This document shows, piece by piece, positions 43,301 to 51,314 of a stretch of DNA of 64,000 nt. This stretch comes from Halomonas campaniensis. Its GTDB lineage: Bacteria > Pseudomonadota > Gammaproteobacteria > Pseudomonadales > Halomonadaceae. The stretch is taken from positions 1-64,000 of the forward strand of contig NZ_JPUA01000037.1 in the NCBI RefSeq assembly GCF_002211105.1, given 5' to 3'. Below the pieces are notes generated by a model. It saw nothing but the letters and a program-made list of their open reading frames with translations, made no database searches and was not told the origin of the DNA. The translations under genes were made by a program, and so were the position numbers. Numbering within the stretch: position 1 is the first letter of the stretch; each line of letters opens with the position of its first letter.

Positions 43301-44524
43301 TCAGCTGGGGTCGCGACCCTCCTGAGGTTGCGACTTGTTACCTTCTTGAAGACGCTCAATGGAGGCATTGCCCTGCTTCGCCAGGGCCGCCATGCGGTTG
43401 ATTTGCTCGTCCAGGCGGGGCAGGGCGTCTTGCCGGTAGCTGGATAGATCGTCAATGGCACTCATCACCTCGCTGAAAGCCTCCTCGAGTACTTGCATGT
43501 CGAGCATTGCGGAGGAGGCCCGTTTCTGGATATCCACGCCTTGTTGACGTAGCGCTTTGGCGGTGCCGCCAATCATCTGTGCTGTGGTGGTGTTAAGGGC
43601 TTCGATGCGATCCAGCACTAAGCGCTGATTCGCCATCGCCATCGCCACAGTGACCGCGACGGTGAGCGCCGAGACGGTGACGTTAATCGCCCTGTCCACA
43701 CCGCGCATCAACTCTCGGTTGTTGCGGATGATGACCTCCAGCGCCAGTACGCCTTGCTGACTTATAGCCAGTTGCTGCTGTAGGTCGACAATGCGCTGAC
43801 GAAGGGGAAAGAGCAACTCCTCCTCTAGGAAGTGACGCCGCGGATCATCACTATCGCGAGCGGCGATTTCATCTTGCAGACGGCGATCGATTATGCGGCC
43901 CAGGGTAATCTGGCGGTTCAGCTCGCCTAGAATTTTAGTTAACGCCTGCTGGTCATCGTTCAAGGTGAGGTTGTCACGGTGTAGCATGTCGCGGCCGCTT
44001 TCCAGATCTTCGATGATCGCGTCCAGCGCTTGTTGGGTATTCTCGAACTTGCGAAAGTAGCGCTGGAGACGACTGTCGAGGCCGGGAATGACCGCCAGAA
44101 CGCGATCCAGCGTGGTCGGAGACAAGCGGTGGCGCGCGGGATCGAGCCCTTCCATGCGCCCACGCAAATCGGTCAGTGCCTTGGCAACTGGCCCGCCTTC
44201 GTCACCCTGGTGGGCCAGCTTGCGCAGCGGCGTCTGTAGCATGGCACTGCGATGGGCTGCCTGCTGTTGCAGCTCAAGCCCCATCTCGTCTACGGCACGG
44301 CGCTGGCGAACCGTAGACTCCTCATCTCCTTCGGCAAGGATATCCTCGACAAAGCGGTCGGCCATGGCTTCAAGTTCAGGGTCTATCTCAAGGTCTATGT
44401 CATGCGCGTCAGGGGCGGTCGTATCGGCCTGGCTTGCTGCGAAGTGACTGGCTTTCAACTGGTCAGCGATCTCGTCCACCGGCGGCAGGGAGAGGCGACG
44501 TCCGTCATCAGGTTGCTGAGCCAT
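43301..44524 (-). CDS. TelA/KlaA-like toxic anion resistance protein
   Basis: A 407-residue TelA-family protein. Long helical repeats include YFRKFENTQQALDAIIEDLE, LESGRDMLHRDN, FPLRQRIVDLQQQLAISQQG and VIIRNNRELMRGVDRAINVT. The family is linked to tellurite, antibiotic and colicin tolerance and often sits with membrane partners, but its biochemical role is unknown. An acidic N-terminal linker (DIDLEIDPELEAMADRFVED) precedes the core. ATG 44524 follows GGGAGA. The gene lies 104 bp downstream of the membrane-protein gene at 44629, which is probably in the same operon. Confidence 0.85.
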   Translation of the reverse strand: MAQQPDDGRRLSLPPVDEIADQLKASHFAASQADTTAPDAHDIDLEIDPELEAMADRFVEDILAEGDEESTVRQRRAVDEMGLELQQQAAHRSAMLQTPLRKLAHQGDEGGPVAKALTDLRGRMEGLDPARHRLSPTTLDRVLAVIPGLDSRLQRYFRKFENTQQALDAIIEDLESGRDMLHRDNLTLNDDQQALTKILGELNRQITLGRIIDRRLQDEIAARDSDDPRRHFLEEELLFPLRQRIVDLQQQLAISQQGVLALEVIIRNNRELMRGVDRAINVTVSALTVAVTVAMAMANQRLVLDRIEALNTTTAQMIGGTAKALRQQGVDIQKRASSAMLDMQVLEEAFSEVMSAIDDLSSYRQDALPRLDEQINRMAALAKQGNASIERLQEGNKSQPQEGRDPS

Positions 44525-44628
44525 AGAGTTCTCCCAAGCTATTAAAATGAGCGGTTTAAAAAGCGCTATCAAAGTAAACGATTAACGAAAAATATAAAGA
44601 AAGCTACGCGGTGGCAATGAAGGTTGGA

Positions 44629-45570
44629 TTACTCCTTGCGGGCATAACGATCGGCGCCTTCTACAAAGAGGCGCAGATCCTCCAGCGCTTTCTCAGTGGT
44701 GACCGACGCCTGGGGGCGCGCCGTCTCAATACGCGCCATGGAAACAGCGGTATCGTCGAGGACGGTCAGGGCGGACTCGATGCGCGCTGAGAGCTTATTC
44801 AGGCTATGTTCGGTCTCCACGAGCAGATCAAGGCGTCGTACCAGGGCGGCCCGCTCCTCATCGCTTAACCGTTTGCCCTCCCGCTCCAGCCGACTTCTCA
44901 CGTAGTTGCCATCCACACTCACCACGCCACGTGCTTGTGACGCCATGGTTGTCAATGTATCAACCGCGCCAAAGCACACTTGAGTGACCAGCCCTTGCGA
45001 ACGTTCGAAGGCCAGCTCGCCAGTGTGGAACCGCTCACCCAGCACGTCCATCACGTGACGGTAGCGGCTGTAGAGCCGGTCGGAGAGGATCGCTAGATCA
45101 GGGCGCTGGACGTCGAGTAGGCGCTGCTTGGCCCGGCACATGGCCAATACCAAATCGTTGGCTCCCTCGGGTGGTCTTGCGGGATCGAGCACCAGGACGC
45201 CCGCTTCAAAGGCATTGCGTTCCTCTTGAGCACGGCGACGCTGTGCTTCAGCCTCTCTTTGGGCCTCATGGCGACGCTGGCGACGGCGGGCCAGCCAGCC
45301 GCGTAGCGTTCGCTCGGCGGGGAGTGCCATAGGAATGGCGACAAGGCCTGTAAGCCAACCAAACAGGCTAGGGCTGAACCCACCCCACAGGGATGTCAGC
45401 CACAGCAGCATGCTGATGGAGGGGACTACCAGGCAATAGCGGGCGATCACCTGGAGGCGACTGGGCGCCATCACTGGAACCGCCAAGCCAGGATTGAACA
45501 GGCCGACCAGTAGCCAGGGCAGACAGGTCATAAACAGGCCATAGGAAAATCCCTGCAGGAATCCCAACAT
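44629..45570 (-). CDS. Uncharacterised membrane protein, probable TelA partner
   Basis: A 313-residue protein. There are two to four hydrophobic helices in the first 85 residues (LQGFSYGLFMTCLPWLLVGL, LVVPSISMLLWLTSLWGG, FGWLTGLVAIPMALP). A strongly basic/acidic coiled-coil stretch (RRRQRRHEAQREAEAQRRRA, residues about 95-118) follows, then a helical cytoplasmic domain to the end. The layout recalls XpaC-type proteins often encoded beside TelA, but the match is by architecture only. It is the first gene of the pair and has no obvious promoter sequence. Confidence 0.6.
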   Translation of the reverse strand: MLGFLQGFSYGLFMTCLPWLLVGLFNPGLAVPVMAPSRLQVIARYCLVVPSISMLLWLTSLWGGFSPSLFGWLTGLVAIPMALPAERTLRGWLARRRQRRHEAQREAEAQRRRAQEERNAFEAGVLVLDPARPPEGANDLVLAMCRAKQRLLDVQRPDLAILSDRLYSRYRHVMDVLGERFHTGELAFERSQGLVTQVCFGAVDTLTTMASQARGVVSVDGNYVRSRLEREGKRLSDEERAALVRRLDLLVETEHSLNKLSARIESALTVLDDTAVSMARIETARPQASVTTEKALEDLRLFVEGADRYARKE

Positions 45571-45936
45571 AGATACGGCTATCCTTCAGTCATGGAGCGC
45601 AAACAGAAGTGTAGAGTAACCGAGGTTGGGACGCTAAGCACCCGTTGTGCAACGGCAGGCCGCTGACTGTGAGCCGCTATTTCATCTTGCAGGTATTGAG
45701 ACCGAAGAGCTTGTAGCGGGGCAGTAGTTAAATAACCCGGTGGCTAGGAGCAGCACAACCGATCCAGCCCCAGACGCCAATGGTGCCTGTTAGAGCCAGT
45801 ACGATCAGTACAATGATGTTGCGGCTTCAAGTACCCATAGCGGGGCGTGCTTAAACCGTGACATTATCTGCGGCAATCTAGGCCGGTATAACTGGGATTT
45901 TCCACGTTACCGTTGCCGCGCTTTAGGGGTTTCATA
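45571..45936. other. Intergenic region between the TelA-pair and EEP genes
   Basis: 366 bp between divergent genes. The only protein-like feature is a broken small membrane-peptide frame on the minus strand (45728-45838, listed separately). No clear promoter, terminator or RNA gene was recognised. Confidence 0.35.
45728..45838 (-). pseudogene. Possible broken small membrane-protein gene
   Basis: From ATG 45838 the frame reads Met-Gly-Thr-stop. It then continues open for 32 codons as a hydrophobic peptide (NIIVLIVLALTGTIGVWG, then WIGCAAPSHRVI) to TAA at 45728. The hydrophobic helix looks selected, but the early TGA prevents translation from this ATG. It may be a decayed gene or chance. Confidence 0.25.
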
Positions 45937-47055
45937 TTGTTAACACTTCTTCTCTGGATCATCCGTTTGTTGTTGCTCTTGATGGTAGTGGTGGCCTTGC
46001 TGCCATTAATACCCAGTGGTCAGTGGTGGATCAGGCTGTGGGATTTCCCACGCCTGCAGCTAACGAGCGCGCTGGTTTTGCCAGCGCTCCTTCTGGGCGT
46101 TCACGCTTGGCTTAAACGCCCACGAAAAGAGCACGCCGTGTGGGGAGTGGTCATTCTTCTGATAGCCGGATGGCACTTAACGCACATCCTGCCGTTCACA
46201 TCCGTTTGGTCGACTGAGGTGCCCACCGCTGAGGTAGAGCCCGACGAAGGCCAGATAACGTTAAAAGTGCTGACGGCAAATGTTGATTACAAAAATGATC
46301 AGTATGCTGAGGTAGTGGCAATGGTTCAGCGGGAGGATCCCGATTTACTGTTGCTAATCGAAGTCAATAACGCCTGGGCCGAAGGCTTGGCGCCGCTAGA
46401 CGAAGAGTACGCCCACCGAATAGGGGAGGTTCGCGATGAGGGTCTTGGGATAATGCTTTGGTCGCGGATTCCGCTGCTGGAGCAGGGAGTAGAATATTTA
46501 GTCTCAGACCGTAGACCCTCCATTTTTGCAACGATTGACGTACCAGACATCGGGCCAGTGCGCTTCGTTGGCGCCCATCCGGTTCCGCCAGGGCTGCAGG
46601 AACGAACTGTCAGCAACGAGGACGAACGACGGGACAGCCGAGAACGCGATGCAGAGCTCATGCTTATTGCTCGCCATGTGGAAAAAGACCCAGACAACCG
46701 TTGGATCGTCACCGGTGACTTTAATGACGTTGCGTGGTCTGACACCACCAAGCTTTTCGCTGACTTGAGTGATCTCAAAGATCCCCGCCGTGGTCGGCGA
46801 TTGCTCAGCACCTACCATGCCGAATATCCATGGTGGCGATACCCGATTGACCACCTGTTCGTCTCTGACGGTTTCCATCTTATTGATATCGACAGAGTGA
46901 AGGTGCAAGGCTCTGACCACTTCGGTCTCTCTACTACGCTAACCGTTGGCCGCAAAGATCATGGGAAGCCTGAGGCTTCCGCAGAAGAAGAGCAGGAGGC
47001 TGAAGAAATGGTCGAGGAGGGAGCTGAAGACGCCGCTGAGCATGATGATGGTTAA
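45937..47055 (+). CDS. Membrane-anchored endonuclease/exonuclease/phosphatase family protein
   Basis: About 372 residues. Two or three N-terminal membrane helices (LLLLLMVVVALLPLIP, LTSALVLPALLLGVHAWL, VVILLIAGWHLTHILPF) precede an EEP fold (residues about 105-345). The EEP domain has VLTANVDYKNDQYAE, DPDLLLLIEVNNAW, FVGAHPVPP, VTGDFNDVAWSDTT and a C-terminal DHFGLSTTL (catalytic Asp-His). The final 30 residues are almost all Glu and Asp. The active site faces the periplasm by this topology; the substrate is unknown (lipid, nucleotide or DNA). I use TTG 45937 behind AGGGG; an upstream TTG at 45913 is possible. Confidence 0.82.
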   Translation: MLTLLLWIIRLLLLLMVVVALLPLIPSGQWWIRLWDFPRLQLTSALVLPALLLGVHAWLKRPRKEHAVWGVVILLIAGWHLTHILPFTSVWSTEVPTAEVEPDEGQITLKVLTANVDYKNDQYAEVVAMVQREDPDLLLLIEVNNAWAEGLAPLDEEYAHRIGEVRDEGLGIMLWSRIPLLEQGVEYLVSDRRPSIFATIDVPDIGPVRFVGAHPVPPGLQERTVSNEDERRDSRERDAELMLIARHVEKDPDNRWIVTGDFNDVAWSDTTKLFADLSDLKDPRRGRRLLSTYHAEYPWWRYPIDHLFVSDGFHLIDIDRVKVQGSDHFGLSTTLTVGRKDHGKPEASAEEEQEAEEMVEEGAEDAAEHDDG

Positions 47056-47365
47056 GCGAAGACGCATAAATAAAGGCTCGATATTCTAAATTTTTTTGGA
47101 TGTGTGTGGTTCTGTTGGTCAACAACGCTTTAAAAATTATGCCCATCTATCAGTGAGATAACTTCTACAGTTATTCAACAGAAACTCTACAGATTAATTG
47201 CCATATGTAACTGGATCGACTAACTTAGTTACACGGGTGCGCTAAAACTTTCCTAATGCTGGCTTACTCAATCGCTCCTGAACACAACTGACTGTGGCTC
47301 AGTTCACTTGGTGCGCTCCAATCTCAGCCCAGCCAATGTGGGTCAACCAGCAAGGAGGACATCGA
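47056..47365. other. Intergenic region before the ATP-grasp gene
   Basis: 310 bp, fairly AT-rich (for example AAATTTTTTTGG near 47089). Apart from AAGGAGG directly before the next gene, I see no clear promoter, hairpin or coding sequence. Confidence 0.35.
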
Positions 47366-48673
47366 ATGTCGATATCATCAGAAAAGCAAATGCCCGAAGC
47401 AGTAGCGGCTTGGCGTGATCCTGAAATGGACTCGGTCAAAGGCACGGAGACCCCTAAAGATCCGAACAAAGGTTATATCGCTCTACTGGGCTGGAGCATC
47501 AACGCGATCAAGGCGGCGCAAAAGTTTGACCGCCGTTATATCGTTGTGGCTCCCGAGTGGGCAGCGGATTTCTGCACCGCCAATAACATTCCTTTCATTC
47601 CGTGGGACTTTATTCGTCTGAATGATCGCTCCATGGAAATTGCCGAACGGTTGAAGGAGGAGGGAGTCGATGTTGCCATCCCGCTGTTCGAAGAAACCGT
47701 TGAGTGGTCTGGCGCGATCAACTCTGTTCTCCTCGACAGCCCGCGCATGTTCGGGCAGTCCATTCTGTTCCGCGATAAGGCGTTGATGAAGCGCCGCGCG
47801 CAGCTGGGCGGTATCCGCGTAGGGATATTCGAAGAGGCGCACGAGAAAGAGGACATCGTCCGTTTTATGAAGCGCGTCAATCAGACGTTGCTGAAACTGG
47901 ATGGTGATCCGGATGACCCGATTCACGTCAAAGCGTTCGACAAGGCCGGTTGTCTTGGCCACCGCATGATCCGCACAATAGAAGAGATCGATAACATCCC
48001 GGATGAAGAGTATCCACTGCTGATGGAAAGCCACTTGAGCGGCTGGGAGTTTGCCGTTGAAGCCTGGATACACGACGGGAAAATTCAGTTTTTGAACATT
48101 TCGGAATATGTGACGTTAGGTTACTCGGTATTTGTACCCGCAACCGCAGAACTCGAGAGCTGGCGCAATGCGATTACCAAGCAGATCGAGTTACTGATCA
48201 AAACCTTCGATATCCAGTTCGGCTTGATTCACCCCGAGTACTTCGTGACGGCTGACGGTGAAATGTACTTTGGCGAGGTTGCTTACCGCCCACCCGGCTT
48301 TAAAGCGTTTGAGTTGATTGAGAAGGCCTACGGATTTAACGCCTATCAGGCGTCAATGCTGGTGTTCGATCCGAAAAGCAGCAAAGAGGAGGTGGCTGCC
48401 TTCTTCCCCAAAGAAGTTGTCGATGCTAAGGGGTATGCAGGCTGCTTTGGCGTATATCCACGCCGTCGTGTGGTCAGTAAGCTGGAAATGCCCGAAGAAA
48501 CGATTAATCACCCTTACTTCGAGTCACATGAACTGGTAGCACCCGCTGAAGAGACGGTGCCTGACCGGTCAGCCTTCGGAACACACTGGGGCCTGATCTT
48601 CTTCTTTGGTGACGACCCCATCAAAATGCGCGATCTGCTGAAAGCCCAAGAGGATCTGGACTTTTACGTCTAA
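47366..48673 (+). CDS. ATP-grasp domain protein (carboxylate-amine/thiol ligase-like)
   Basis: A 435-residue protein with the ATP-grasp layout. An N-terminal Rossmann-like part (YIALLGWSINAIKAAQKFDR, residues about 30-115) is followed by the ATP-binding lobe with SILFRDKALMKRRAQLGGIR and VKAFDKAGCLGHRMI (Lys and glycine loop). Metal-binding acidic residues follow in GLIHPEYFVTADGEMYFGEV, then AYRPPG. Such enzymes form amide or ester bonds through acyl-phosphate intermediates. The product is unknown and no amino-acid or peptide partner gene is adjacent. The ATG at 47366 follows AAGGAGG, and a T-tailed hairpin terminator closes the gene, so it is a single-gene unit. Confidence 0.8.
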   Translation: MSISSEKQMPEAVAAWRDPEMDSVKGTETPKDPNKGYIALLGWSINAIKAAQKFDRRYIVVAPEWAADFCTANNIPFIPWDFIRLNDRSMEIAERLKEEGVDVAIPLFEETVEWSGAINSVLLDSPRMFGQSILFRDKALMKRRAQLGGIRVGIFEEAHEKEDIVRFMKRVNQTLLKLDGDPDDPIHVKAFDKAGCLGHRMIRTIEEIDNIPDEEYPLLMESHLSGWEFAVEAWIHDGKIQFLNISEYVTLGYSVFVPATAELESWRNAITKQIELLIKTFDIQFGLIHPEYFVTADGEMYFGEVAYRPPGFKAFELIEKAYGFNAYQASMLVFDPKSSKEEVAAFFPKEVVDAKGYAGCFGVYPRRRVVSKLEMPEETINHPYFESHELVAPAEETVPDRSAFGTHWGLIFFFGDDPIKMRDLLKAQEDLDFYV

Positions 48674-48701
48674 CCTTGGTTAATGCATTAAGCTGAACCA
48701 T

Positions 48702-48762
48702 GGGCGCTTTTATCAGTATCAGGCGGTCTCAATACCCTGATGCTGGTAGCAGCGCCTTTTTT
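48702..48762 (+). terminator. Rho-independent terminator after the ATP-grasp gene
   Basis: Outer pairing GGGCGCT / AGCGCC encloses an inner ATCAGG / CCTGAT hairpin and ends with six T. It starts 29 bp after the stop codon. Confidence 0.75.
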
Positions 48763-48788
48763 GGCTTTTTCATTTAAGTATTTCGCGA

Positions 48789-49181
48789 CTACTCTACCTG
48801 CTCCAGCAAGACCGCCATGATATCGTCCATGGTGACAAAACCTAGCAGGTCGTTGTCTTCCAGTACCAAAATGCGCTTTACCCGGTGTTCGGTCATCATC
48901 GCTGCTACCTGCCGTACCGACAGGCTCTTGCCGACCGACAGCGCTGGTTTGGCGCAGGCGTCATAGACGTTAAGAAGGTCGATATCGCCTTCCTCTGCCA
49001 CCACTGTTTTCAGAACATTGGTGTAGGTGATAAGCCCATAGGCATCGTTGGGATGCTGTTTGTCAACAACCAACGATTTTACGCTGTGCTTCTTCATCAA
49101 GCTTAGCGCTTCGCGAAGCTTAGCAAAGGGAGAAACGCAAGCCACATCGCTAACCATCACATCTTTGACCAGTTTCATCAC
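48789..49181 (-). CDS. CBS domain pair protein
   Basis: A 130-residue protein consisting of two CBS domains: VKDVMVSDVACVSPFAKLRE followed by HSVKSLVVDKQ, and SLSVRQVAAMMTEHRVKRIL, then DDIMAVLLEQVE. CBS pairs sense adenine nucleotides or ionic strength and usually control a transporter or enzyme. It is the third gene of a minus-strand unit behind a duplicated DUF1538 membrane protein and a P-II-like protein, so it probably gates or reports on that system. Confidence 0.88.
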   Translation of the reverse strand: MMKLVKDVMVSDVACVSPFAKLREALSLMKKHSVKSLVVDKQHPNDAYGLITYTNVLKTVVAEEGDIDLLNVYDACAKPALSVGKSLSVRQVAAMMTEHRVKRILVLEDNDLLGFVTMDDIMAVLLEQVE

Positions 49182-49190
49182 TGAAGCTCC

Positions 49191-49541
49191 TCAAATATTC
49201 TCTTTCAAGTGTTGTTCAAATTTATGGAACTGGGATACATCAATGCCGCCGAGATGCTCTAACGGAAAGGTAAACACCAGCCCCTGAGAGTCGTTTTCCT
49301 GGGGCATCAGTTGCTGTTGGATGGCTTTTAGAATTTGCAGCGACAGGCTTTTTTCGAGCACCATCAGTAGAACGCTCTGGCTACCGTCGTAGGTAAGCCC
49401 GAAAAAGGTTTTCTTGGCGGTATTGCTTATGCCACGACCGGTCATCACCGTAATGCCTCCGGCGCCAAGATCACGGGCGGAATCGATGCATTCCTGTTCC
49501 TGATCTTCCGGAACAATGGCCACGAGAACGGAAAATTTCAT
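49191..49541 (-). CDS. P-II-like signalling protein
   Basis: A 116-residue protein of the P-II (GlnB) ferredoxin-like fold. FSVLVAIVPEDQEQECIDSA is the first strand-helix, then GAGGITVMTGRGISN, a position equivalent to the T-loop base, and VLLMVLEKSLSLQILKAIQQ. The uridylylated tyrosine and GlnB T-loop sequence are not recognisable, so it is probably a specialised P-II that binds a nucleotide and a membrane protein rather than a nitrogen regulator. The ATG at 49541 overlaps the stop of the membrane gene by 4 bp (ATGA) and has AGAGGTG upstream. Confidence 0.8.
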   Translation of the reverse strand: MKFSVLVAIVPEDQEQECIDSARDLGAGGITVMTGRGISNTAKKTFFGLTYDGSQSVLLMVLEKSLSLQILKAIQQQLMPQENDSQGLVFTFPLEHLGGIDVSQFHKFEQHLKENI

Positions 49542-51025
49542 GAGCGCACCTCTCTGCGATTTGTCCACCAATGCATCACAATGGCATAGGTCATAACGGT
49601 AACAATAGGGAAAATAGACGCGAAAGCAATCAGGCCGAAGCCGTCAATCAGGACGCTGCGGCCCTCAATATTGGCGGCTAAACCAATGCCCAGCGCGGTT
49701 ACCAGCGGCACGGTGACCTCTGAGGTAGTGACACCCCCCAAGTCGTAAGCCAGGGCAACGATGTATTTAGGCGCTAGCGCGGTCAGGATGATCACTAGCG
49801 TGTAGCCACCCATGATGTAGTAGTGCATTGAGCCACCGACAATGATGCGGTGCACGCCAATGCTGATGCCAATGGCCACGCCAAGGGCAACCAGTAGTCG
49901 GATGACGTTACCATTAATCCGCCCTGCGGCAGCTTCTTCTGCTTGCTTGCCCACCGCCAGCAACGCCGGTTCGGCCATGGTGGTGGCAAACCCAATCATA
50001 AAGGCAAATAGATAAATAAAGCCGAAGCGTTCCAGCTCAATGAGTTGTTCGGCCATGCTGGTGCCGATCGGGAAAAGCCCCATTTTCAGGCCCACCACAA
50101 AGGCGTAGAGCCCAAAAATGACCAGCACAAAGCCAAACACTATTTTGCGAGGGTTAGAGAGTCCGCGCCGCAGCACAATGTATTGGAAAAATAGGATGGT
50201 CAGTATAATGGGCAGCACGTCTCGCACCATCTCCGCCAGCTCCAATAGCATCTTAAGCGCGCCGGAAATAGCGTTACCTTCATCCTTTTGAGTCAGTACC
50301 TGCACCTCGTCTGAGCCCTCGCCGCTGTAGACGATAATGCCGTAGAGCTGCACGGTGATCATCGGCACCATGACGGCCAATGCAACCAATCCAAAACCAT
50401 CGGTCAACGGGTTTCGGCCGCGGATGGACGCGGCCAGGCCAATACCCAGGGCAGCAATCAGGGGAACCGTGACAATATTGGTGGTAACACCCCCTGAGTC
50501 ATAGGCCAGGCCGATAATTTCTTCCGGGGCAAACCAGGTGACAATGACCACCGTGATATAGCCAATGATCATAAACCAGTGCAGAGGGTAGCCGATGATG
50601 ATACGGAAAACCCCCAGCGCAATGACTATGCCGACGGAGGTGGCGACCAGCAAGCGGAGAGTAAGCGCATCGATTTTGCCCGCGCTAACATCCTGGGCCT
50701 GCTGAGCGACCGCAATGAGCGCCGGTTCGGCGACCACTGCAGAAAATCCCATCGCAAACCCAAACGTCAGCAGGATCGGCACCGAGCCTCTTTTGGCAAA
50801 TTGATTGGACAAGCTTTTGCCGACCGGGAAAATGCTCAACTCAAGGCCCTGCAGAAACAGCGCAACGCCTACCGCCACGATTAACAAACCGACTGCCATG
50901 CTCAGCGTGTTTTCAGGCGTTTGTTGAAGTACGACCAATTGAAAAAACACCACGACCGCCACAATCGGCAACAAGTTTTTCAAGGCGTGTAGCAACGATT
51001 GACCGAAAGCGCGGACGTAGAACAC
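49538..51025 (-). CDS. DUF1538 membrane protein with internal duplication
   Basis: A 495-residue integral membrane protein made of two homologous halves of about 240 residues. Each half repeats the pattern LAYDSGGVTTNIVTVPLIAA / LAYDLGGVTTSEVTVPLVTA, GIGLAASIRGRNPLTDGFGL / GIGLAANIEGRSVLIDGFGL and an EPAL(I/L)AV segment. The duplicated, inverted-looking helices with conserved Gly, Asp and Glu residues resemble a transporter core. DUF1538 has no established function that I know of. It is coupled to the P-II-like gene and followed by a CBS gene, a layout that suggests a ligand-gated transporter. Confidence 0.85.
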   Translation of the reverse strand: MFYVRAFGQSLLHALKNLLPIVAVVVFFQLVVLQQTPENTLSMAVGLLIVAVGVALFLQGLELSIFPVGKSLSNQFAKRGSVPILLTFGFAMGFSAVVAEPALIAVAQQAQDVSAGKIDALTLRLLVATSVGIVIALGVFRIIIGYPLHWFMIIGYITVVIVTWFAPEEIIGLAYDSGGVTTNIVTVPLIAALGIGLAASIRGRNPLTDGFGLVALAVMVPMITVQLYGIIVYSGEGSDEVQVLTQKDEGNAISGALKMLLELAEMVRDVLPIILTILFFQYIVLRRGLSNPRKIVFGFVLVIFGLYAFVVGLKMGLFPIGTSMAEQLIELERFGFIYLFAFMIGFATTMAEPALLAVGKQAEEAAAGRINGNVIRLLVALGVAIGISIGVHRIIVGGSMHYYIMGGYTLVIILTALAPKYIVALAYDLGGVTTSEVTVPLVTALGIGLAANIEGRSVLIDGFGLIAFASIFPIVTVMTYAIVMHWWTNRREVRS

Positions 51026-51314
51026 TGAGTACCTCTCTGTTAAAGGTGAGCTGTGTGCTTGTGATCCACCAGGTGGCTAAACCATAGCATGTTACCGCCC
51101 GCTGAAGATGACTTGAGTCAGAGTTGATCAGATTCGGAGACTTCCCAATCTAAGCAACCAGCCACCCACCTAGATTGCGGGCGTTAATCTCGCACCTACG
51201 TGGTGCCTATCGTCAAGCGGTGGAGCCTTCGTAGTGAAAAATAAGGTTCGCTGACGCCTTGGCGTTATCGGCTAATGACTCCTATGTTGTTGGAACGACA
51301 GGGGAGGAATAATA

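Noticed and set aside
47483..48073. A long open frame antisense to the ATP-grasp gene
   Set aside because: It shows no family signature, and the sense frame is intact and conserved.
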